This document shows positions 54,493-63,966 of a DNA stretch of 64,000 nt, piece after piece. Position 1 is the first letter of the stretch; each line of letters opens with the position of its first letter. The DNA comes from Desulfobacterales bacterium (GTDB lineage: Bacteria > Desulfobacterota > Desulfobacteria > Desulfobacterales > JAFDDL01). The notes below the pieces were generated by a model. The model made no database searches. It saw only the letters and a list, made by a program, of their open reading frames with translations, and had not been told where the DNA came from. The stretch spans positions 1-64,000 of the forward strand of contig JAVEYW010000016.1 in assembly GCA_034003325.1 (NCBI GenBank), read 5' to 3'. Made by a program: the position numbers and the translations under genes.

Positions 54493-56229
54493 ATGAAAGA
54501 GCAGTGGCAGATTCTGACGCCGGACAAAGAAACCGTGCGGCACTTGTGTGAGGCCCTCAAATGCCACCCGGTTACGGCGGGTGTTCTGGTAAATCGCAAC
54601 CTTTCCTCTTTTGCCGACGCGCAGGCCTTCATTCATGCAGCGTTAAAAAATCTTCGCTCACCATTCGGCATCAAGGATATGGACCGGGCCGTCCGCAGAA
54701 TACACGCCGCGATTGTCCGGAAAGAAAAAATTCATATCTTCGGGGACTACGATGTGGACGGTATCAGCGCAACGGTACTGCTTTATGAGTTTCTACGCGC
54801 AGCCGGCGGACTCGTGGACTATTACGTGCCGCATCGGGTCTCTGAAGGATACGGGCTTCGAGAAAAACACATTCACGATTACGTCGCACCCAATCACTAT
54901 CAACTGCTTATCACAGTGGATTGCGGAATAAGCAGTCACAAAGCGGCCATTGCGGCCAAGCAAGCGGGAATCGATCTGATCATCACGGACCACCACCAAG
55001 TTCCGGAAACACTGCCCGATGCCTTCGCCGTGATCAATCCCAAGCGCACGGATTGCACCGCCGGATTCGACGACGCGGCCGGTGTCGGGGTGGTGTATTT
55101 CGTTCTCATCTGCCTGCGTAAGTACTTAAGAGACATGGGATTTTGGATGGATCGGCCCGAACCGAACTTAAAAAACGCCTGTGATTTGGTGGCACTGGGA
55201 ACTGTGGCAGACATTGTCCCCCTTACCGGAGAAAACCGGATTCTCACCAAAATCGGGCTGGAGGTGATCAATGCCGGTCTTCGGCCCGGTATTCAGGCAT
55301 TGCTCTCGGCTGCGGCCGTTCGCGACCCGGTTGCCAGCGAAGATGATATCTCCTACCGGTTAGCACCCCGCCTCAACGCGGCCGGCAGAATTGATCACGC
55401 CCAATGCGCCATCGAACTGCTGACAACCCGGGATTCGGCGCAAGCAAGAACGATCGCCGATACGCTCAATGGGATGAATGCGAAACGGCAATCGATCGAA
55501 AAAGATATTTTAAAACAAATTCGAGACCGCCTGCCGTTATCCTATCCGGACTTAACCCAACGCCCCGCCATTATCCTTTCCGACACCCGGTGGCATGAAG
55601 GGGTTCTCGGTATCGTTGCAGCCAAGTTGGCCGATCGATACTATCGGCCCGTGATTCTGATTTCCACCCGAAATGGCGCCGGCAAAGGCTCTGCCAGGAG
55701 CATTCCCGGGTTCAATCTGTACGAGGGGCTGAAACTGACCGAAAATTACCTGGAAAGCTTTGGTGGACATGCCCGTGCGGCAGGGCTGTCCATCAAGCGG
55801 GAAAATATTTCCGGATTCACCCGCGAATTTGAAGCGATTGTTAAAGCCCAAACCGAACTATCGGCGTTTATCCCTGTTCTGACCATTGATCAGGAACTGA
55901 GTTTTGATCAGATTTCTCCACGGCTGGCGGATGAACTGGAAAAGTTGCAGCCTTTCGGCGAAGGAACCCCGGAACCCCTTTTTATGTCCCGCAATCTAAA
56001 GGTTACCTATTCTCAACTCATCGGCAATGCCCATCGCAGAATGAGCTTAATGCAACCGGGCGCAAAAACCGATCAAGTCATAAGCGCCATACAGTTTAAT
56101 GTCGATACGGGCTGCGCCTTTCCGGAATATCTGGAAAAAATCGCGTACCGGCTTCGCTGGAACCGGTGGAACGGAAAAAAAACAATGCAAATGCTTATTG
56201 AAGCGATTTGTCCCAAGGAAACCGCATGA
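54493..56229 (+). CDS. recJ: single-strand DNA exonuclease RecJ
   Basis: A 578-residue DHH-family exonuclease. Motifs: FGDYDVDGISATVLL at 83-97, VDCGIS and TDHHQVPE near 145-170, and GGHARAAGLSIK in the DHHA1 region. It acts 5'-3' on single-stranded DNA in repair and recombination. It overlaps the next gene by 4 bp. Confidence 0.95.
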   Translation: MKEQWQILTPDKETVRHLCEALKCHPVTAGVLVNRNLSSFADAQAFIHAALKNLRSPFGIKDMDRAVRRIHAAIVRKEKIHIFGDYDVDGISATVLLYEFLRAAGGLVDYYVPHRVSEGYGLREKHIHDYVAPNHYQLLITVDCGISSHKAAIAAKQAGIDLIITDHHQVPETLPDAFAVINPKRTDCTAGFDDAAGVGVVYFVLICLRKYLRDMGFWMDRPEPNLKNACDLVALGTVADIVPLTGENRILTKIGLEVINAGLRPGIQALLSAAAVRDPVASEDDISYRLAPRLNAAGRIDHAQCAIELLTTRDSAQARTIADTLNGMNAKRQSIEKDILKQIRDRLPLSYPDLTQRPAIILSDTRWHEGVLGIVAAKLADRYYRPVILISTRNGAGKGSARSIPGFNLYEGLKLTENYLESFGGHARAAGLSIKRENISGFTREFEAIVKAQTELSAFIPVLTIDQELSFDQISPRLADELEKLQPFGEGTPEPLFMSRNLKVTYSQLIGNAHRRMSLMQPGAKTDQVISAIQFNVDTGCAFPEYLEKIAYRLRWNRWNGKKTMQMLIEAICPKETA

Positions 56230-57401
56230 ATCCAACCATTCAAACCGGCCTTGAACACTTCTTGACGGCACCGCCCAAAACAATCCACGGACAGCGCCTG
56301 GGGCTTTTGTGCAACCCGGCTTCCGTCAATTCAGCGCTTCAACATGCCCGGGATTTGATTCACCAGCGCTTTCCGGGACAGCTAACCACACTTTTTTCGC
56401 CCCAGCACGGCTTTTTTTCCGAAAAACAGGATAACATGATCGAATCGGCAAACCTGCGGGATGAGGCATTGGGTATCCCCGTTTATAGCCTTTACGGAAA
56501 AACCCGGAAACCCACCGAGGAAATGTTCGATTCCATCGACACCCTTCTCATCGACTTGCAGGATGCGGGCACACGTGTCTATACGTTCATTTACACCATG
56601 AGCTATTGCCTGGAGGCGGCCCGCAAATACGGAAAAACGGTGATTGTGCTTGACCGGCCCAATCCCGTGGGGGGTCTTGCGGTCGAGGGAAATTGCCTTT
56701 CAAAGGATTGCGCTTCGTTCGTGGGGCGCTTTCCCATTCCCATGCGACACGGCATGACCATTGGTGAGCTGGCCCGGTTGTTCAACCATGCCTATGGCAT
56801 CGGCTGCGATCTTTCGGTCATTCCCATAAAAGGGTGGCGCAGGGCCATGTATTTTGAAGACACCGGTCTCCCCTGGGTGGCCCCGTCGCCGAATTTGCCG
56901 ACGCCGATTTCCGCACTGGTATATCCGGGCCAGGTTATTTGGGAAGGCACCAATATCTCCGAAGGCCGGGGAACCACTCAGCCGTTCGAACTCTTTGGTG
57001 CGCCGTTTCTGAATACCGGCAAAATTCTCGATCATATTCAGGAATCAAGTATGCCGGGTGTCATCCTGAGAGCGCTCGGCTTTGAGCCCACCAGCAACAA
57101 ATGGCAGGGAAGGTTGTGCCGCGGGTTTCAACTCCATGTCACGGACCGGGCGACATTCAGGCCCTACCGAACCACCCTCTTACTCATGCAGACCATTATC
57201 GGCCTGCACCGGAAAGATTTTTCATGGAAAGCCCCCCCTTATGAATATGAATATTCCAGGCTTCCCATCGACCTGATTCTCGGGGATTGCCGCATTCGGA
57301 AACAAATTGAACGACTAGAGAATATTGATAAAGTAGAAGCATCCTGGATGGGGAAAACGGCTGAATTTCACCAATTACGAGAAACGTATCTACTGTATTG
57401 A
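56226..57401 (+). CDS. NamZ-like exo-beta-N-acetylmuramidase (DUF1343)
   Basis: A 391-residue protein of the DUF1343 family, shown by GLLCNPASVN, TLFSPQHGFF, IDLQDAGTRVYTFIYTM, LDRPNPVGG and WEGTNISEGRGTTQPFE. Members such as NamZ remove terminal MurNAc from peptidoglycan fragments. No signal peptide is seen, so it appears cytoplasmic, suggesting use in recycling. The start at 56226 is favoured because it forms ATGA with recJ; a start 18 bases upstream is also in frame. The MurU-AmgK fusion 3.5 kb away would use its product. Confidence 0.85.
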   Translation: MNPTIQTGLEHFLTAPPKTIHGQRLGLLCNPASVNSALQHARDLIHQRFPGQLTTLFSPQHGFFSEKQDNMIESANLRDEALGIPVYSLYGKTRKPTEEMFDSIDTLLIDLQDAGTRVYTFIYTMSYCLEAARKYGKTVIVLDRPNPVGGLAVEGNCLSKDCASFVGRFPIPMRHGMTIGELARLFNHAYGIGCDLSVIPIKGWRRAMYFEDTGLPWVAPSPNLPTPISALVYPGQVIWEGTNISEGRGTTQPFELFGAPFLNTGKILDHIQESSMPGVILRALGFEPTSNKWQGRLCRGFQLHVTDRATFRPYRTTLLLMQTIIGLHRKDFSWKAPPYEYEYSRLPIDLILGDCRIRKQIERLENIDKVEASWMGKTAEFHQLRETYLLY

Positions 57402-57447
57402 AACGGATAAACCGGGCATTTTAAGAAGGCATTAAGATTCCGGGCAC

Positions 57448-57490
57448 AAAAAAGCGCCCTGCAATATCTTAAAATAAATGCAGGGCGCTT
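57448..57490 (-). terminator. intrinsic terminator for the small membrane protein gene
   Basis: AAGCGCCCTGCA pairs with TGCAGGGCGCTT. On the minus strand the stem is followed by a TTTTTT tract. It may also slow or stop transcripts from the convergent NamZ-like gene. Confidence 0.75.
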
Positions 57491-57508
57491 GATATCGGAT
57501 AAGGCGAT

Positions 57509-57787
57509 TTATGCCTTGGTTTTCAGTGTTTCAATCTCTTTTTTCAAATCGTCGATCTCTTTTTTATAATTTTCGGGATTGTCGTCACCGGCATCACCCT
57601 TGCTTTTTTCATTGCTTTTCCATGTATCTTTCAACTCGTCAAACCCGAGGTACAATGCCAGACCGCCCCCCATCAGCAACATGGCCGGGATTGAGCCCGC
57701 CAGTAAGTCCAGAAACGGCTTCCACCAGACAGATATGCCGATAAGGCCCAAAACGGCCGCAATTGCCCCACCAATTAGCGTCTTCAT
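57509..57787 (-). CDS. small membrane protein with coiled-coil tail
   Basis: A 92-residue protein with two hydrophobic segments (residues 4-21 and about 30-48) followed by a charged Glu/Lys coiled coil (YKKEIDDLKKEIETLK). I do not recognise a family. It is monocistronic, with its own terminator. AGGAGG lies shortly before the start. Confidence 0.6.
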   Translation of the reverse strand: MKTLIGGAIAAVLGLIGISVWWKPFLDLLAGSIPAMLLMGGGLALYLGFDELKDTWKSNEKSKGDAGDDNPENYKKEIDDLKKEIETLKTKA

Positions 57788-58211
57788 AAAAAAAGTCCTC
57801 CTTTTAAGTATGTTCTCAATTCTATATGCGGCTTCAATGGAAATTCGTACCTTCGCCTGCTTTGTTTTAATTCAATGGTCCATACGGGAAAAAGCATCGG
57901 GTTTCAGCCCGCAACCGATCGTTCTAAAATGAAAAAACCGCCCCACCTTCATGGCGGCCTCCGCTTGATTTGAAGCTTTCTCCTCCTCGATTTGGGCGCA
58001 TAAACACCAAATTTTCGAAACGGTATCATAACAACTATTGATGCGCAAGAATATTTTTACCCGAAGTGGTCCATCCGCATGAACCCATCGGCGACGCTTA
58101 CGCATTTTTTGGTTTAACAGATTGAATTTTTTATTAAAAAAATGATGGCACCCCTCGGATTTAGCCGTTGCATTTGCCGTATATATCTGTTATCTCCGAG
58201 GCCGAAAAACA
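57788..58211. other. intergenic region before plsB
   Basis: A 424-base stretch without a confident gene. A minus-strand open frame of 77 codons (58105-57872) is preceded by no clear binding site, matches no known family and is probably not coding. Within it, CCGCC/GGCGG followed by TTTTTT (minus strand, near 57930-57955) looks like a terminator-type hairpin, so a small minus-strand transcript is possible. Confidence 0.35.
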
Positions 58212-60872
58212 GTGAATTCATCGGAATTTGTTATGATGCATCTATTCAAAATCTGGCTTGAAAAAATTACTAATACTTACAACCGATGGGCAGGTTACGC
58301 CCTTCGGAACACCCATCACCATTATTTTTGCGAATTGCCCGCGCAAATCAGCTGGCCCGCCCATTTGCTCTTGAAACTGTTTTATCGCGGTCTGACCGTC
58401 AATACGGAACAAACGGCCGCGATTCAAAAGATCGAACCGAACGCTATTATTATCTATGCCAACAAGTTTCAGAGCAAATTCGAATACCTTTTCTATTATA
58501 CGCGATATAAGGAACACAAGTTACCGATTCCTGAAATCGGGTTGGGATACAAAACAAGGCTGTGGCAGCCGCCAACACGCGTGTTTCGAATTTTCTTCTC
58601 CTATTTTGACTATTTTCTACGCCATCGCCGCCTGCAAGACCCCTATGAAACCGGCTATATACAAGAGGCTCTGATCTCCGGGAAAAGCGCCTTTTTAACT
58701 CTGATTGAAGAAAAGGGGTTTTACCGCCGTTTCGTGAAAGCGGAAACTGATCCGGTACAATACCTCATCGATGTGCAGCAGCAGATAGAACGTCCCATCT
58801 ATATTGTTCCCCATCTGATGTTCTTTGACAGAAAACCACCGCGACAAACAACCGGAATAGTGGACATTTTTTTCGGAACGGAAGCCAAGCCCGGAAAACT
58901 TAGACGCTTTTTCACGCTGTTCAAAAACCCCGAAAAAATTTTTTTTGAAATTTCGACACCGCTCAATCTGAAGGAATTCATCAATGAACCGGGGAACCGG
59001 TCGCTTTCATCCTATCATCTGGCAATTCACTTGCGCCGCAAATTAATCGTTCAGTTCAACCGCCACCGTCAAAGCATCACCGGTCCGGTCCTGAAATCCA
59101 GGGAAGAGCTCAAGGAAAACATCCTTACCAACGAACGCCTCAGAAGTATCATGGTCCAACATGCTGAAAAGCGTGAAGTATCCATCCATGAAGTCTATAA
59201 AGAAGCATCGGATTACATTGATGAGATCGCCGCCAGATATAATAATTCCGTCTTGGCGGTAGGCGCTTTCGTGGTCAGACAAATCATTCGAATCATGTTC
59301 GACGGTATATCGGTAAACAGCGATATGCTCAAGCAGATTAAAAGCGCGGCCCGCCAAGGCCCTCTCATTCTGGTTCCCTGCCACAAAAGCCATATCGATT
59401 ACCTGATTCTTTCCTATCTGTTCTACATGAACAATATGCCCGCTCCTCATGTGGTGGCCGGAAAGAATCTCTTTTTCTGGCCCCTCGGGCCTTTTTTCAG
59501 GGCTGCGGGCGCTTTTTCCATTCGCCGATCCTTCAAGGGCGCGGTTTTTTATTCCAAAGTATTTGCCGAATACATTCACAAACTTCTTGAAGAGGGGTTC
59601 AATATCGAGCTCTTTATCGAGGGCGGACGAAGCCGGACCGGTAAGCTGATCATGCCCCAGTTGGGGTTTTTATCAATCCTGCTCAATGCATATAAAAATA
59701 ATGCCTGCGAAGATATGAATTTTGTACCGATTTTCGTTGGATATGACCGGGTTCCCGAAGAAAAATCGTACCTTTACGAAATCGAAGGCGGCAAAAAAAA
59801 GCCTGAAAACCTGCGACAGGTGTTGCGCGCCCGCAAGGCCCTGAAGAAAAAGTACGGTCGTATCTATGTGCGAATCGCAGAACCGATTCCCCTCAAATCA
59901 CTCCTGGAACAAAAACAAATCGATCTGCAGGATGCCTCTCAAAAAACCTTCAATCATTTGTGTCGGTATATCGGCCAGCGACTCATTCATGCCATCGATC
60001 GCGCCTCAGTTGTCACGCCTCACGCCCTGGTTGCCGGCGCGGTCCTTCATTTCACGGAAAACGGCTTCACGAAGGCTCAGATGCTGGGGCATATCGAAAC
60101 CTTTATGACTTATATTCTTTCCCAGCACGTCGCCATCGCGGACACGCTGCTGCTCAATCACACGCAGGCGGCAAAGCACGTATTCAACCTTTATCGAAAC
60201 CGCCGATTTATCGAGCAGGTCACTCCCGAAAAAGACACTGCCGAAACAGCGCCGCTCTTTACCGTCAATGTGGCCAAGCGGCATAATCTTGAGTACTATA
60301 AGAACAACAGCATTTCCTTCTTCATTCCGGCGGCCTTTACCGCGCTGATCATTCTTGAAAAAGATGCCTTTCAGTTCTCGGCTGCCGATTTACGGGAAAA
60401 TTATGTATTTCTTCAGACTCTGTTTAAAAACGAATTTAATTTCGACCCGGATCAATCCCCGGAAAGGTTCGTCCGAAAGACCCTAAAGGCCTTCATTGAC
60501 GACGCGATCCTGATGCCCCACCCTATGTTGCCCGACACGTACAACCTGACATCGGTCGGTTATCGAAAGCTCGGGTTGTTTGCCCGGTTGATAAAACCAT
60601 ACCTTGAAGCCTATTGGGTGGTATTGAGCTTTCTGAAAGCCAACTCGAAAAACGCCATGAAGCCCAAGGATCGCCTGAAAAAAATACAGACGCTGGGACA
60701 ACGCATGTACAAGGGCAAAGAAATCGAGAGGAGGGAAGCGCTCTCCAGAATATATTATGAAAACGCGCTGGACGCTTACAACGCCGAAGGCATAAAAGGC
60801 GGCGAAAACACGGAAGAAATTTCGACCTTCGCTGAAAAAATCAGACGGTATCTTGATGTGACGGCCTCATGA
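58212..60872 (+). CDS. plsB: glycerol-3-phosphate acyltransferase PlsB
   Basis: An 886-residue protein of the large PlsB type, the first acyltransferase of phospholipid synthesis at the inner membrane. Motifs in order: HKSHIDYLILSY (HX4D), GAFSIRRSF, FIEGGRSRTGKL and the VPIFVGYDRVPEE block, all near residues 390-520. The proposed start is GTG at 58212; an ATG at 58233 is an alternative. Its stop overlaps the MurU-AmgK gene by 4 bp, so the two are cotranscribed. Confidence 0.92.
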   Translation: MNSSEFVMMHLFKIWLEKITNTYNRWAGYALRNTHHHYFCELPAQISWPAHLLLKLFYRGLTVNTEQTAAIQKIEPNAIIIYANKFQSKFEYLFYYTRYKEHKLPIPEIGLGYKTRLWQPPTRVFRIFFSYFDYFLRHRRLQDPYETGYIQEALISGKSAFLTLIEEKGFYRRFVKAETDPVQYLIDVQQQIERPIYIVPHLMFFDRKPPRQTTGIVDIFFGTEAKPGKLRRFFTLFKNPEKIFFEISTPLNLKEFINEPGNRSLSSYHLAIHLRRKLIVQFNRHRQSITGPVLKSREELKENILTNERLRSIMVQHAEKREVSIHEVYKEASDYIDEIAARYNNSVLAVGAFVVRQIIRIMFDGISVNSDMLKQIKSAARQGPLILVPCHKSHIDYLILSYLFYMNNMPAPHVVAGKNLFFWPLGPFFRAAGAFSIRRSFKGAVFYSKVFAEYIHKLLEEGFNIELFIEGGRSRTGKLIMPQLGFLSILLNAYKNNACEDMNFVPIFVGYDRVPEEKSYLYEIEGGKKKPENLRQVLRARKALKKKYGRIYVRIAEPIPLKSLLEQKQIDLQDASQKTFNHLCRYIGQRLIHAIDRASVVTPHALVAGAVLHFTENGFTKAQMLGHIETFMTYILSQHVAIADTLLLNHTQAAKHVFNLYRNRRFIEQVTPEKDTAETAPLFTVNVAKRHNLEYYKNNSISFFIPAAFTALIILEKDAFQFSAADLRENYVFLQTLFKNEFNFDPDQSPERFVRKTLKAFIDDAILMPHPMLPDTYNLTSVGYRKLGLFARLIKPYLEAYWVVLSFLKANSKNAMKPKDRLKKIQTLGQRMYKGKEIERREALSRIYYENALDAYNAEGIKGGENTEEISTFAEKIRRYLDVTAS

Positions 60873-62578
60873 AAGCCTTGATTCTTGCCGCGGGATTCGG
60901 AACCCGATTGCGGCCCTATACCGTGAACACACCCAAGCCGCTGTTTACCATCGACGGCCAAGCACTTCTGGATAGAATCATATGTCAACTCTATCAAGCC
61001 GGTTGCAGCGATATTATCGTCAACACGCATCATCTTTCCCATCAAATCGAGGCGCATCTGGCCAATCGAACCTATCCGGTTCCGGTCGGCACGCGGTACG
61101 AACCTGTCGTATTGGGAACAGGCGGCGCCATTCGTAGTGCCGCCGATTTTTGGGACGACACCCCTTTCATGGTCATCAACAGCGACATCGTCACGGATAT
61201 TGATCTTAGAGGCGTGTACGAATTTCATTGCCGCCATCACACACCGGCCACGCTGGTGTTGACCGATGCCCCCGCATTTAACACCGTGGTGATAGACGAT
61301 CATGACCGGATTGTTGAATTTACCGAAAACGAGGATGGCGATCCGCCGATTGAAAAATACCGAAGGCTTACATTCACCGGCATCCAGGTGTTAGACTCGG
61401 CGGTTATTCAGTTGATCCCAAACGCGCCGTTTGTGAACAGTATTGATGTGTACCGGCGATTGATCTCCAGGAAAACACCCCCCAAAGCCTTTATCGCCGT
61501 GAATCAGCAATGGGAAGATATCGGCACGGTTGAGCGTTACCGAAAAATCGCCCGGAATGTAACCGCGGCACGGGCGTTTCAAACGGTATTCGGAGAAAAA
61601 CCTAAGCCGCCGATTCAGCAAACGCTTCTGGCTGGAGACGGATCGGACCGCACCTGGCATCGCCTTCGGGCAGGCACACACAGCCTTGTCATGGCGGATC
61701 ACGGCATTCGAAACCAGGCACCGCCAGCAGAAATCGATTCTTTCGTTTCCATCGGCTCGCATCTTTATGAAAAGAAAGTACCCGTTCCTAGAATTTTCCG
61801 GTACGATTCTTTTTCCGGCATGGTTTTCTTGGAGGACCTGGGGGATACACACTTACAGGCCTACATTCGAAATCTAGCGGCCCCTGAAAAAATCGAATCC
61901 GCCTACCGTACCGTGATCGATCATTTGATTCACCTCTCACTTGCGGGCAAGCAGGGGTTTGACACTTCCTGGACCTATCAAACCGCCGCCTATGACAAAC
62001 CGCTTGTGCTGGAGCGGGAATGTCGGTACTTTGTGGAAGCGTTTCTAAACGGTCACATGCACCTGGACTGCCGGTTTGAGAACCTTCAATCCGAGTTTGC
62101 GTATCTGGCCGATAACGCCTTGCGCTATTCGGTTTCTGGCCTTCTGCACCGGGATTTTCAGTCCCGAAACATCATGGTTCATAATGGCCGGTTTTATATT
62201 ATCGATTTTCAGGGCGCCCGCTTGGGACCGATTCAGTATGATCTAGCTTCCCTGCTGATCGATCCCTATGTGGAATTGTCGGTACCCCTGCAAAACGCCT
62301 TGCTGAATTATGCCGTTGAAGCGCTCAGCACCCGGGCATCCATTGAACCGGAAGCCTTTCGGCAGGGCTACCGCTTTTGCCGCATTACCCGAAACCTGCA
62401 AATCCTGGGGGCCTTTGGCTTTTTAAACGGTGTCAAACAGAAACCCTATTTTGCGCAATATATTCCCGCAGCCTTGCGGTCATTGAATCAGGGATTGAGT
62501 CAACTCGACCCGGCGCCCTTAATTCAATTGAACCAACTGATACAAACCATCATGTCCCGTGAACCTTCACGGGAGTAA
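60869..62578 (+). CDS. MurU-AmgK fusion: MurNAc-1-P uridylyltransferase and sugar kinase
   Basis: A 569-residue fusion. Residues 1-240 are a nucleotidyltransferase with LILAAGFGTRLRPYT and the TPKPL motif, like MurU. From about 245 there is an aminoglycoside-phosphotransferase-type kinase like AmgK, with LLHRDFQSRNIMV (about 425-437) and IIDFQGARLGPIQYDLAS (about 442-459). In Pseudomonas the two are separate and turn MurNAc into UDP-MurNAc. The fused arrangement gives two successive steps in one chain. It overlaps plsB by ATGA. Assignment to MurNAc rests on family resemblance; other sugars remain possible. Confidence 0.8.
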   Translation: MKALILAAGFGTRLRPYTVNTPKPLFTIDGQALLDRIICQLYQAGCSDIIVNTHHLSHQIEAHLANRTYPVPVGTRYEPVVLGTGGAIRSAADFWDDTPFMVINSDIVTDIDLRGVYEFHCRHHTPATLVLTDAPAFNTVVIDDHDRIVEFTENEDGDPPIEKYRRLTFTGIQVLDSAVIQLIPNAPFVNSIDVYRRLISRKTPPKAFIAVNQQWEDIGTVERYRKIARNVTAARAFQTVFGEKPKPPIQQTLLAGDGSDRTWHRLRAGTHSLVMADHGIRNQAPPAEIDSFVSIGSHLYEKKVPVPRIFRYDSFSGMVFLEDLGDTHLQAYIRNLAAPEKIESAYRTVIDHLIHLSLAGKQGFDTSWTYQTAAYDKPLVLERECRYFVEAFLNGHMHLDCRFENLQSEFAYLADNALRYSVSGLLHRDFQSRNIMVHNGRFYIIDFQGARLGPIQYDLASLLIDPYVELSVPLQNALLNYAVEALSTRASIEPEAFRQGYRFCRITRNLQILGAFGFLNGVKQKPYFAQYIPAALRSLNQGLSQLDPAPLIQLNQLIQTIMSREPSRE

Positions 62579-62601
62579 ATCAAGATAAGGGAGACAATGA
62601 A

Positions 62602-63432
62602 ATGAGCGCGATCAACGTCATGGTAAACGGGCTGCCCGGAAACGTCGCTGTCACCGTGGCCAAACACATTCACGCAGATGACCGGCTGAATCTCATCCCT
62701 TTTTCTTTGACCGGCCCGGAAATCGAGTACCCCGAGCATGTCCTTGATGGCGTTATCGTCAAGCTGGTCCGACCGGATATCCGGGAAAAAGAAATCACAA
62801 CCATCAAAGCCAGGTATCCCGGCCTCATATCGGTAGACTATACGCATCCCACCGCCGTTAACGATAATGCGGCGTTTTACTGCCGCCACGGGCTTCCCTT
62901 TGTGATGGGCACCACCGGCGGCGACCGGGCACTGCTGCTCGATACGGTCACCCGGGCGGCGCTTCCCGCAGTAATCGCCCCCAATATGGCAAAGCAGATT
63001 GTCGGCCTTCAAGCGATTATGGAATACGCCGCCAGAGAATTCCCGGGGCTTTTTTCCGGCTACTCTCTGGAAGTAAAGGAAAGCCATCAGCAGGGAAAAG
63101 CCGACACCAGCGGCACGGCAAAGGCGATGGTTCAGTATTTTAATAAGATGGGGATTTCCTTTTCAGCCAACGACATTATTATGGAAAGAGATCCGAAGAA
63201 GCAAAAAACCGAATGGGGCGTTCCCGAGGAATATATCAAGGGGCATGCCTGGCACACCTATACCCTCATTTCAAAAGACAAAACCGTCAAATTCGCCTTT
63301 ACGCACAATGTAAACGGCAGGGACGTCTATGCGCTGGGCACCGTGGATGCCATCCTTTTCCTGCAACAAAAAATTAAGGCCTGCGCCGCCGGCAAGGTGT
63401 ACAGTATGATTGACGTGCTCAGGGGAAAGTAA
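62602..63432 (+). CDS. dapB: dihydrodipicolinate reductase, plant-type
   Basis: A 276-residue protein that reduces dihydrodipicolinate in lysine/DAP synthesis. Its cofactor loop is VMVNGLPGNVA rather than the usual GxxGxMG, and its catalytic region reads EVKESHQQGKADTSGTAKAM, where the HHxxK motif of typical DapB is altered to SHQQGK. These features match the plant-type DapB group. GGGAG lies about eight bases before the ATG. DAP synthesis fits with the peptidoglycan genes nearby. Confidence 0.85.
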   Translation: MSAINVMVNGLPGNVAVTVAKHIHADDRLNLIPFSLTGPEIEYPEHVLDGVIVKLVRPDIREKEITTIKARYPGLISVDYTHPTAVNDNAAFYCRHGLPFVMGTTGGDRALLLDTVTRAALPAVIAPNMAKQIVGLQAIMEYAAREFPGLFSGYSLEVKESHQQGKADTSGTAKAMVQYFNKMGISFSANDIIMERDPKKQKTEWGVPEEYIKGHAWHTYTLISKDKTVKFAFTHNVNGRDVYALGTVDAILFLQQKIKACAAGKVYSMIDVLRGK

Positions 63433-63444
63433 CCGAAAACATGG

Positions 63445-63966
63445 CTATGGCCGTATTCCGAGGGATTTCACATAGGCGATGATCCGCCACCGATCATCCA
63501 TCATAATGGTCGAGGCCAGCGCGGGTTGCCTGCCGCCGGGAATGCCGTAACTGATTTCCTTGAACAACACCCCATCGGGCATGCCCTGAACTTTTTCAGA
63601 TCGGAGATCTCCGGGCAGTGGGGCAAAACTTTGTCCCACCGTGCCGTTGCCGTCATGGTTTTTCCCATGGCATTGAATGCAATAATGGACATACAATATA
63701 TTGCCGTTTGCCGCCTCGGCTCCCCTATCTGCAGGTGCCAAGGGAGACAAGATCTCTTCTCCGTTCATTCGGCGATATTCGGCCTCACCACCCTCCACCG
63801 GCACGGACCCCGGCGCCATATAGGAAATGGCTTCCTCGTGCGGCCGAATAGCGGGCGTCTCCCACATGCGGCCGAAAGGAAAGCGGTTATCGTAGAAAAC
63901 AAAGAGTTGATAAGCCCCAACCGCAACCAAACCCAAAACCAGCATGATCCCGATGGTTTTTTTCAT
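63445..63966 (-). CDS. monoheme c-type cytochrome, ActE-like
   Basis: A 173-residue exported or membrane-anchored protein with an N-terminal hydrophobic helix (GIMLVLGLVAVGAYQLFVF), a conserved segment PAIRPHEEAISYMAPGSVP and one heme-binding site CIQCH at residues 96-100. Met residues at 129 or 155-156 could be the axial ligand. The pattern resembles ActE, the small monoheme subunit of alternative complex III. The neighbours that would confirm this lie beyond the window edge. AAGGGGAATAA precedes the start. Confidence 0.65.
   Translation of the reverse strand: MKKTIGIMLVLGLVAVGAYQLFVFYDNRFPFGRMWETPAIRPHEEAISYMAPGSVPVEGGEAEYRRMNGEEILSPLAPADRGAEAANGNILYVHYCIQCHGKNHDGNGTVGQSFAPLPGDLRSEKVQGMPDGVLFKEISYGIPGGRQPALASTIMMDDRWRIIAYVKSLGIRP

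Noticed and set aside
57872-58105. 77-codon minus-strand open frame before plsB
   Set aside because: No family resemblance, weak start context and a terminator-like hairpin inside it.
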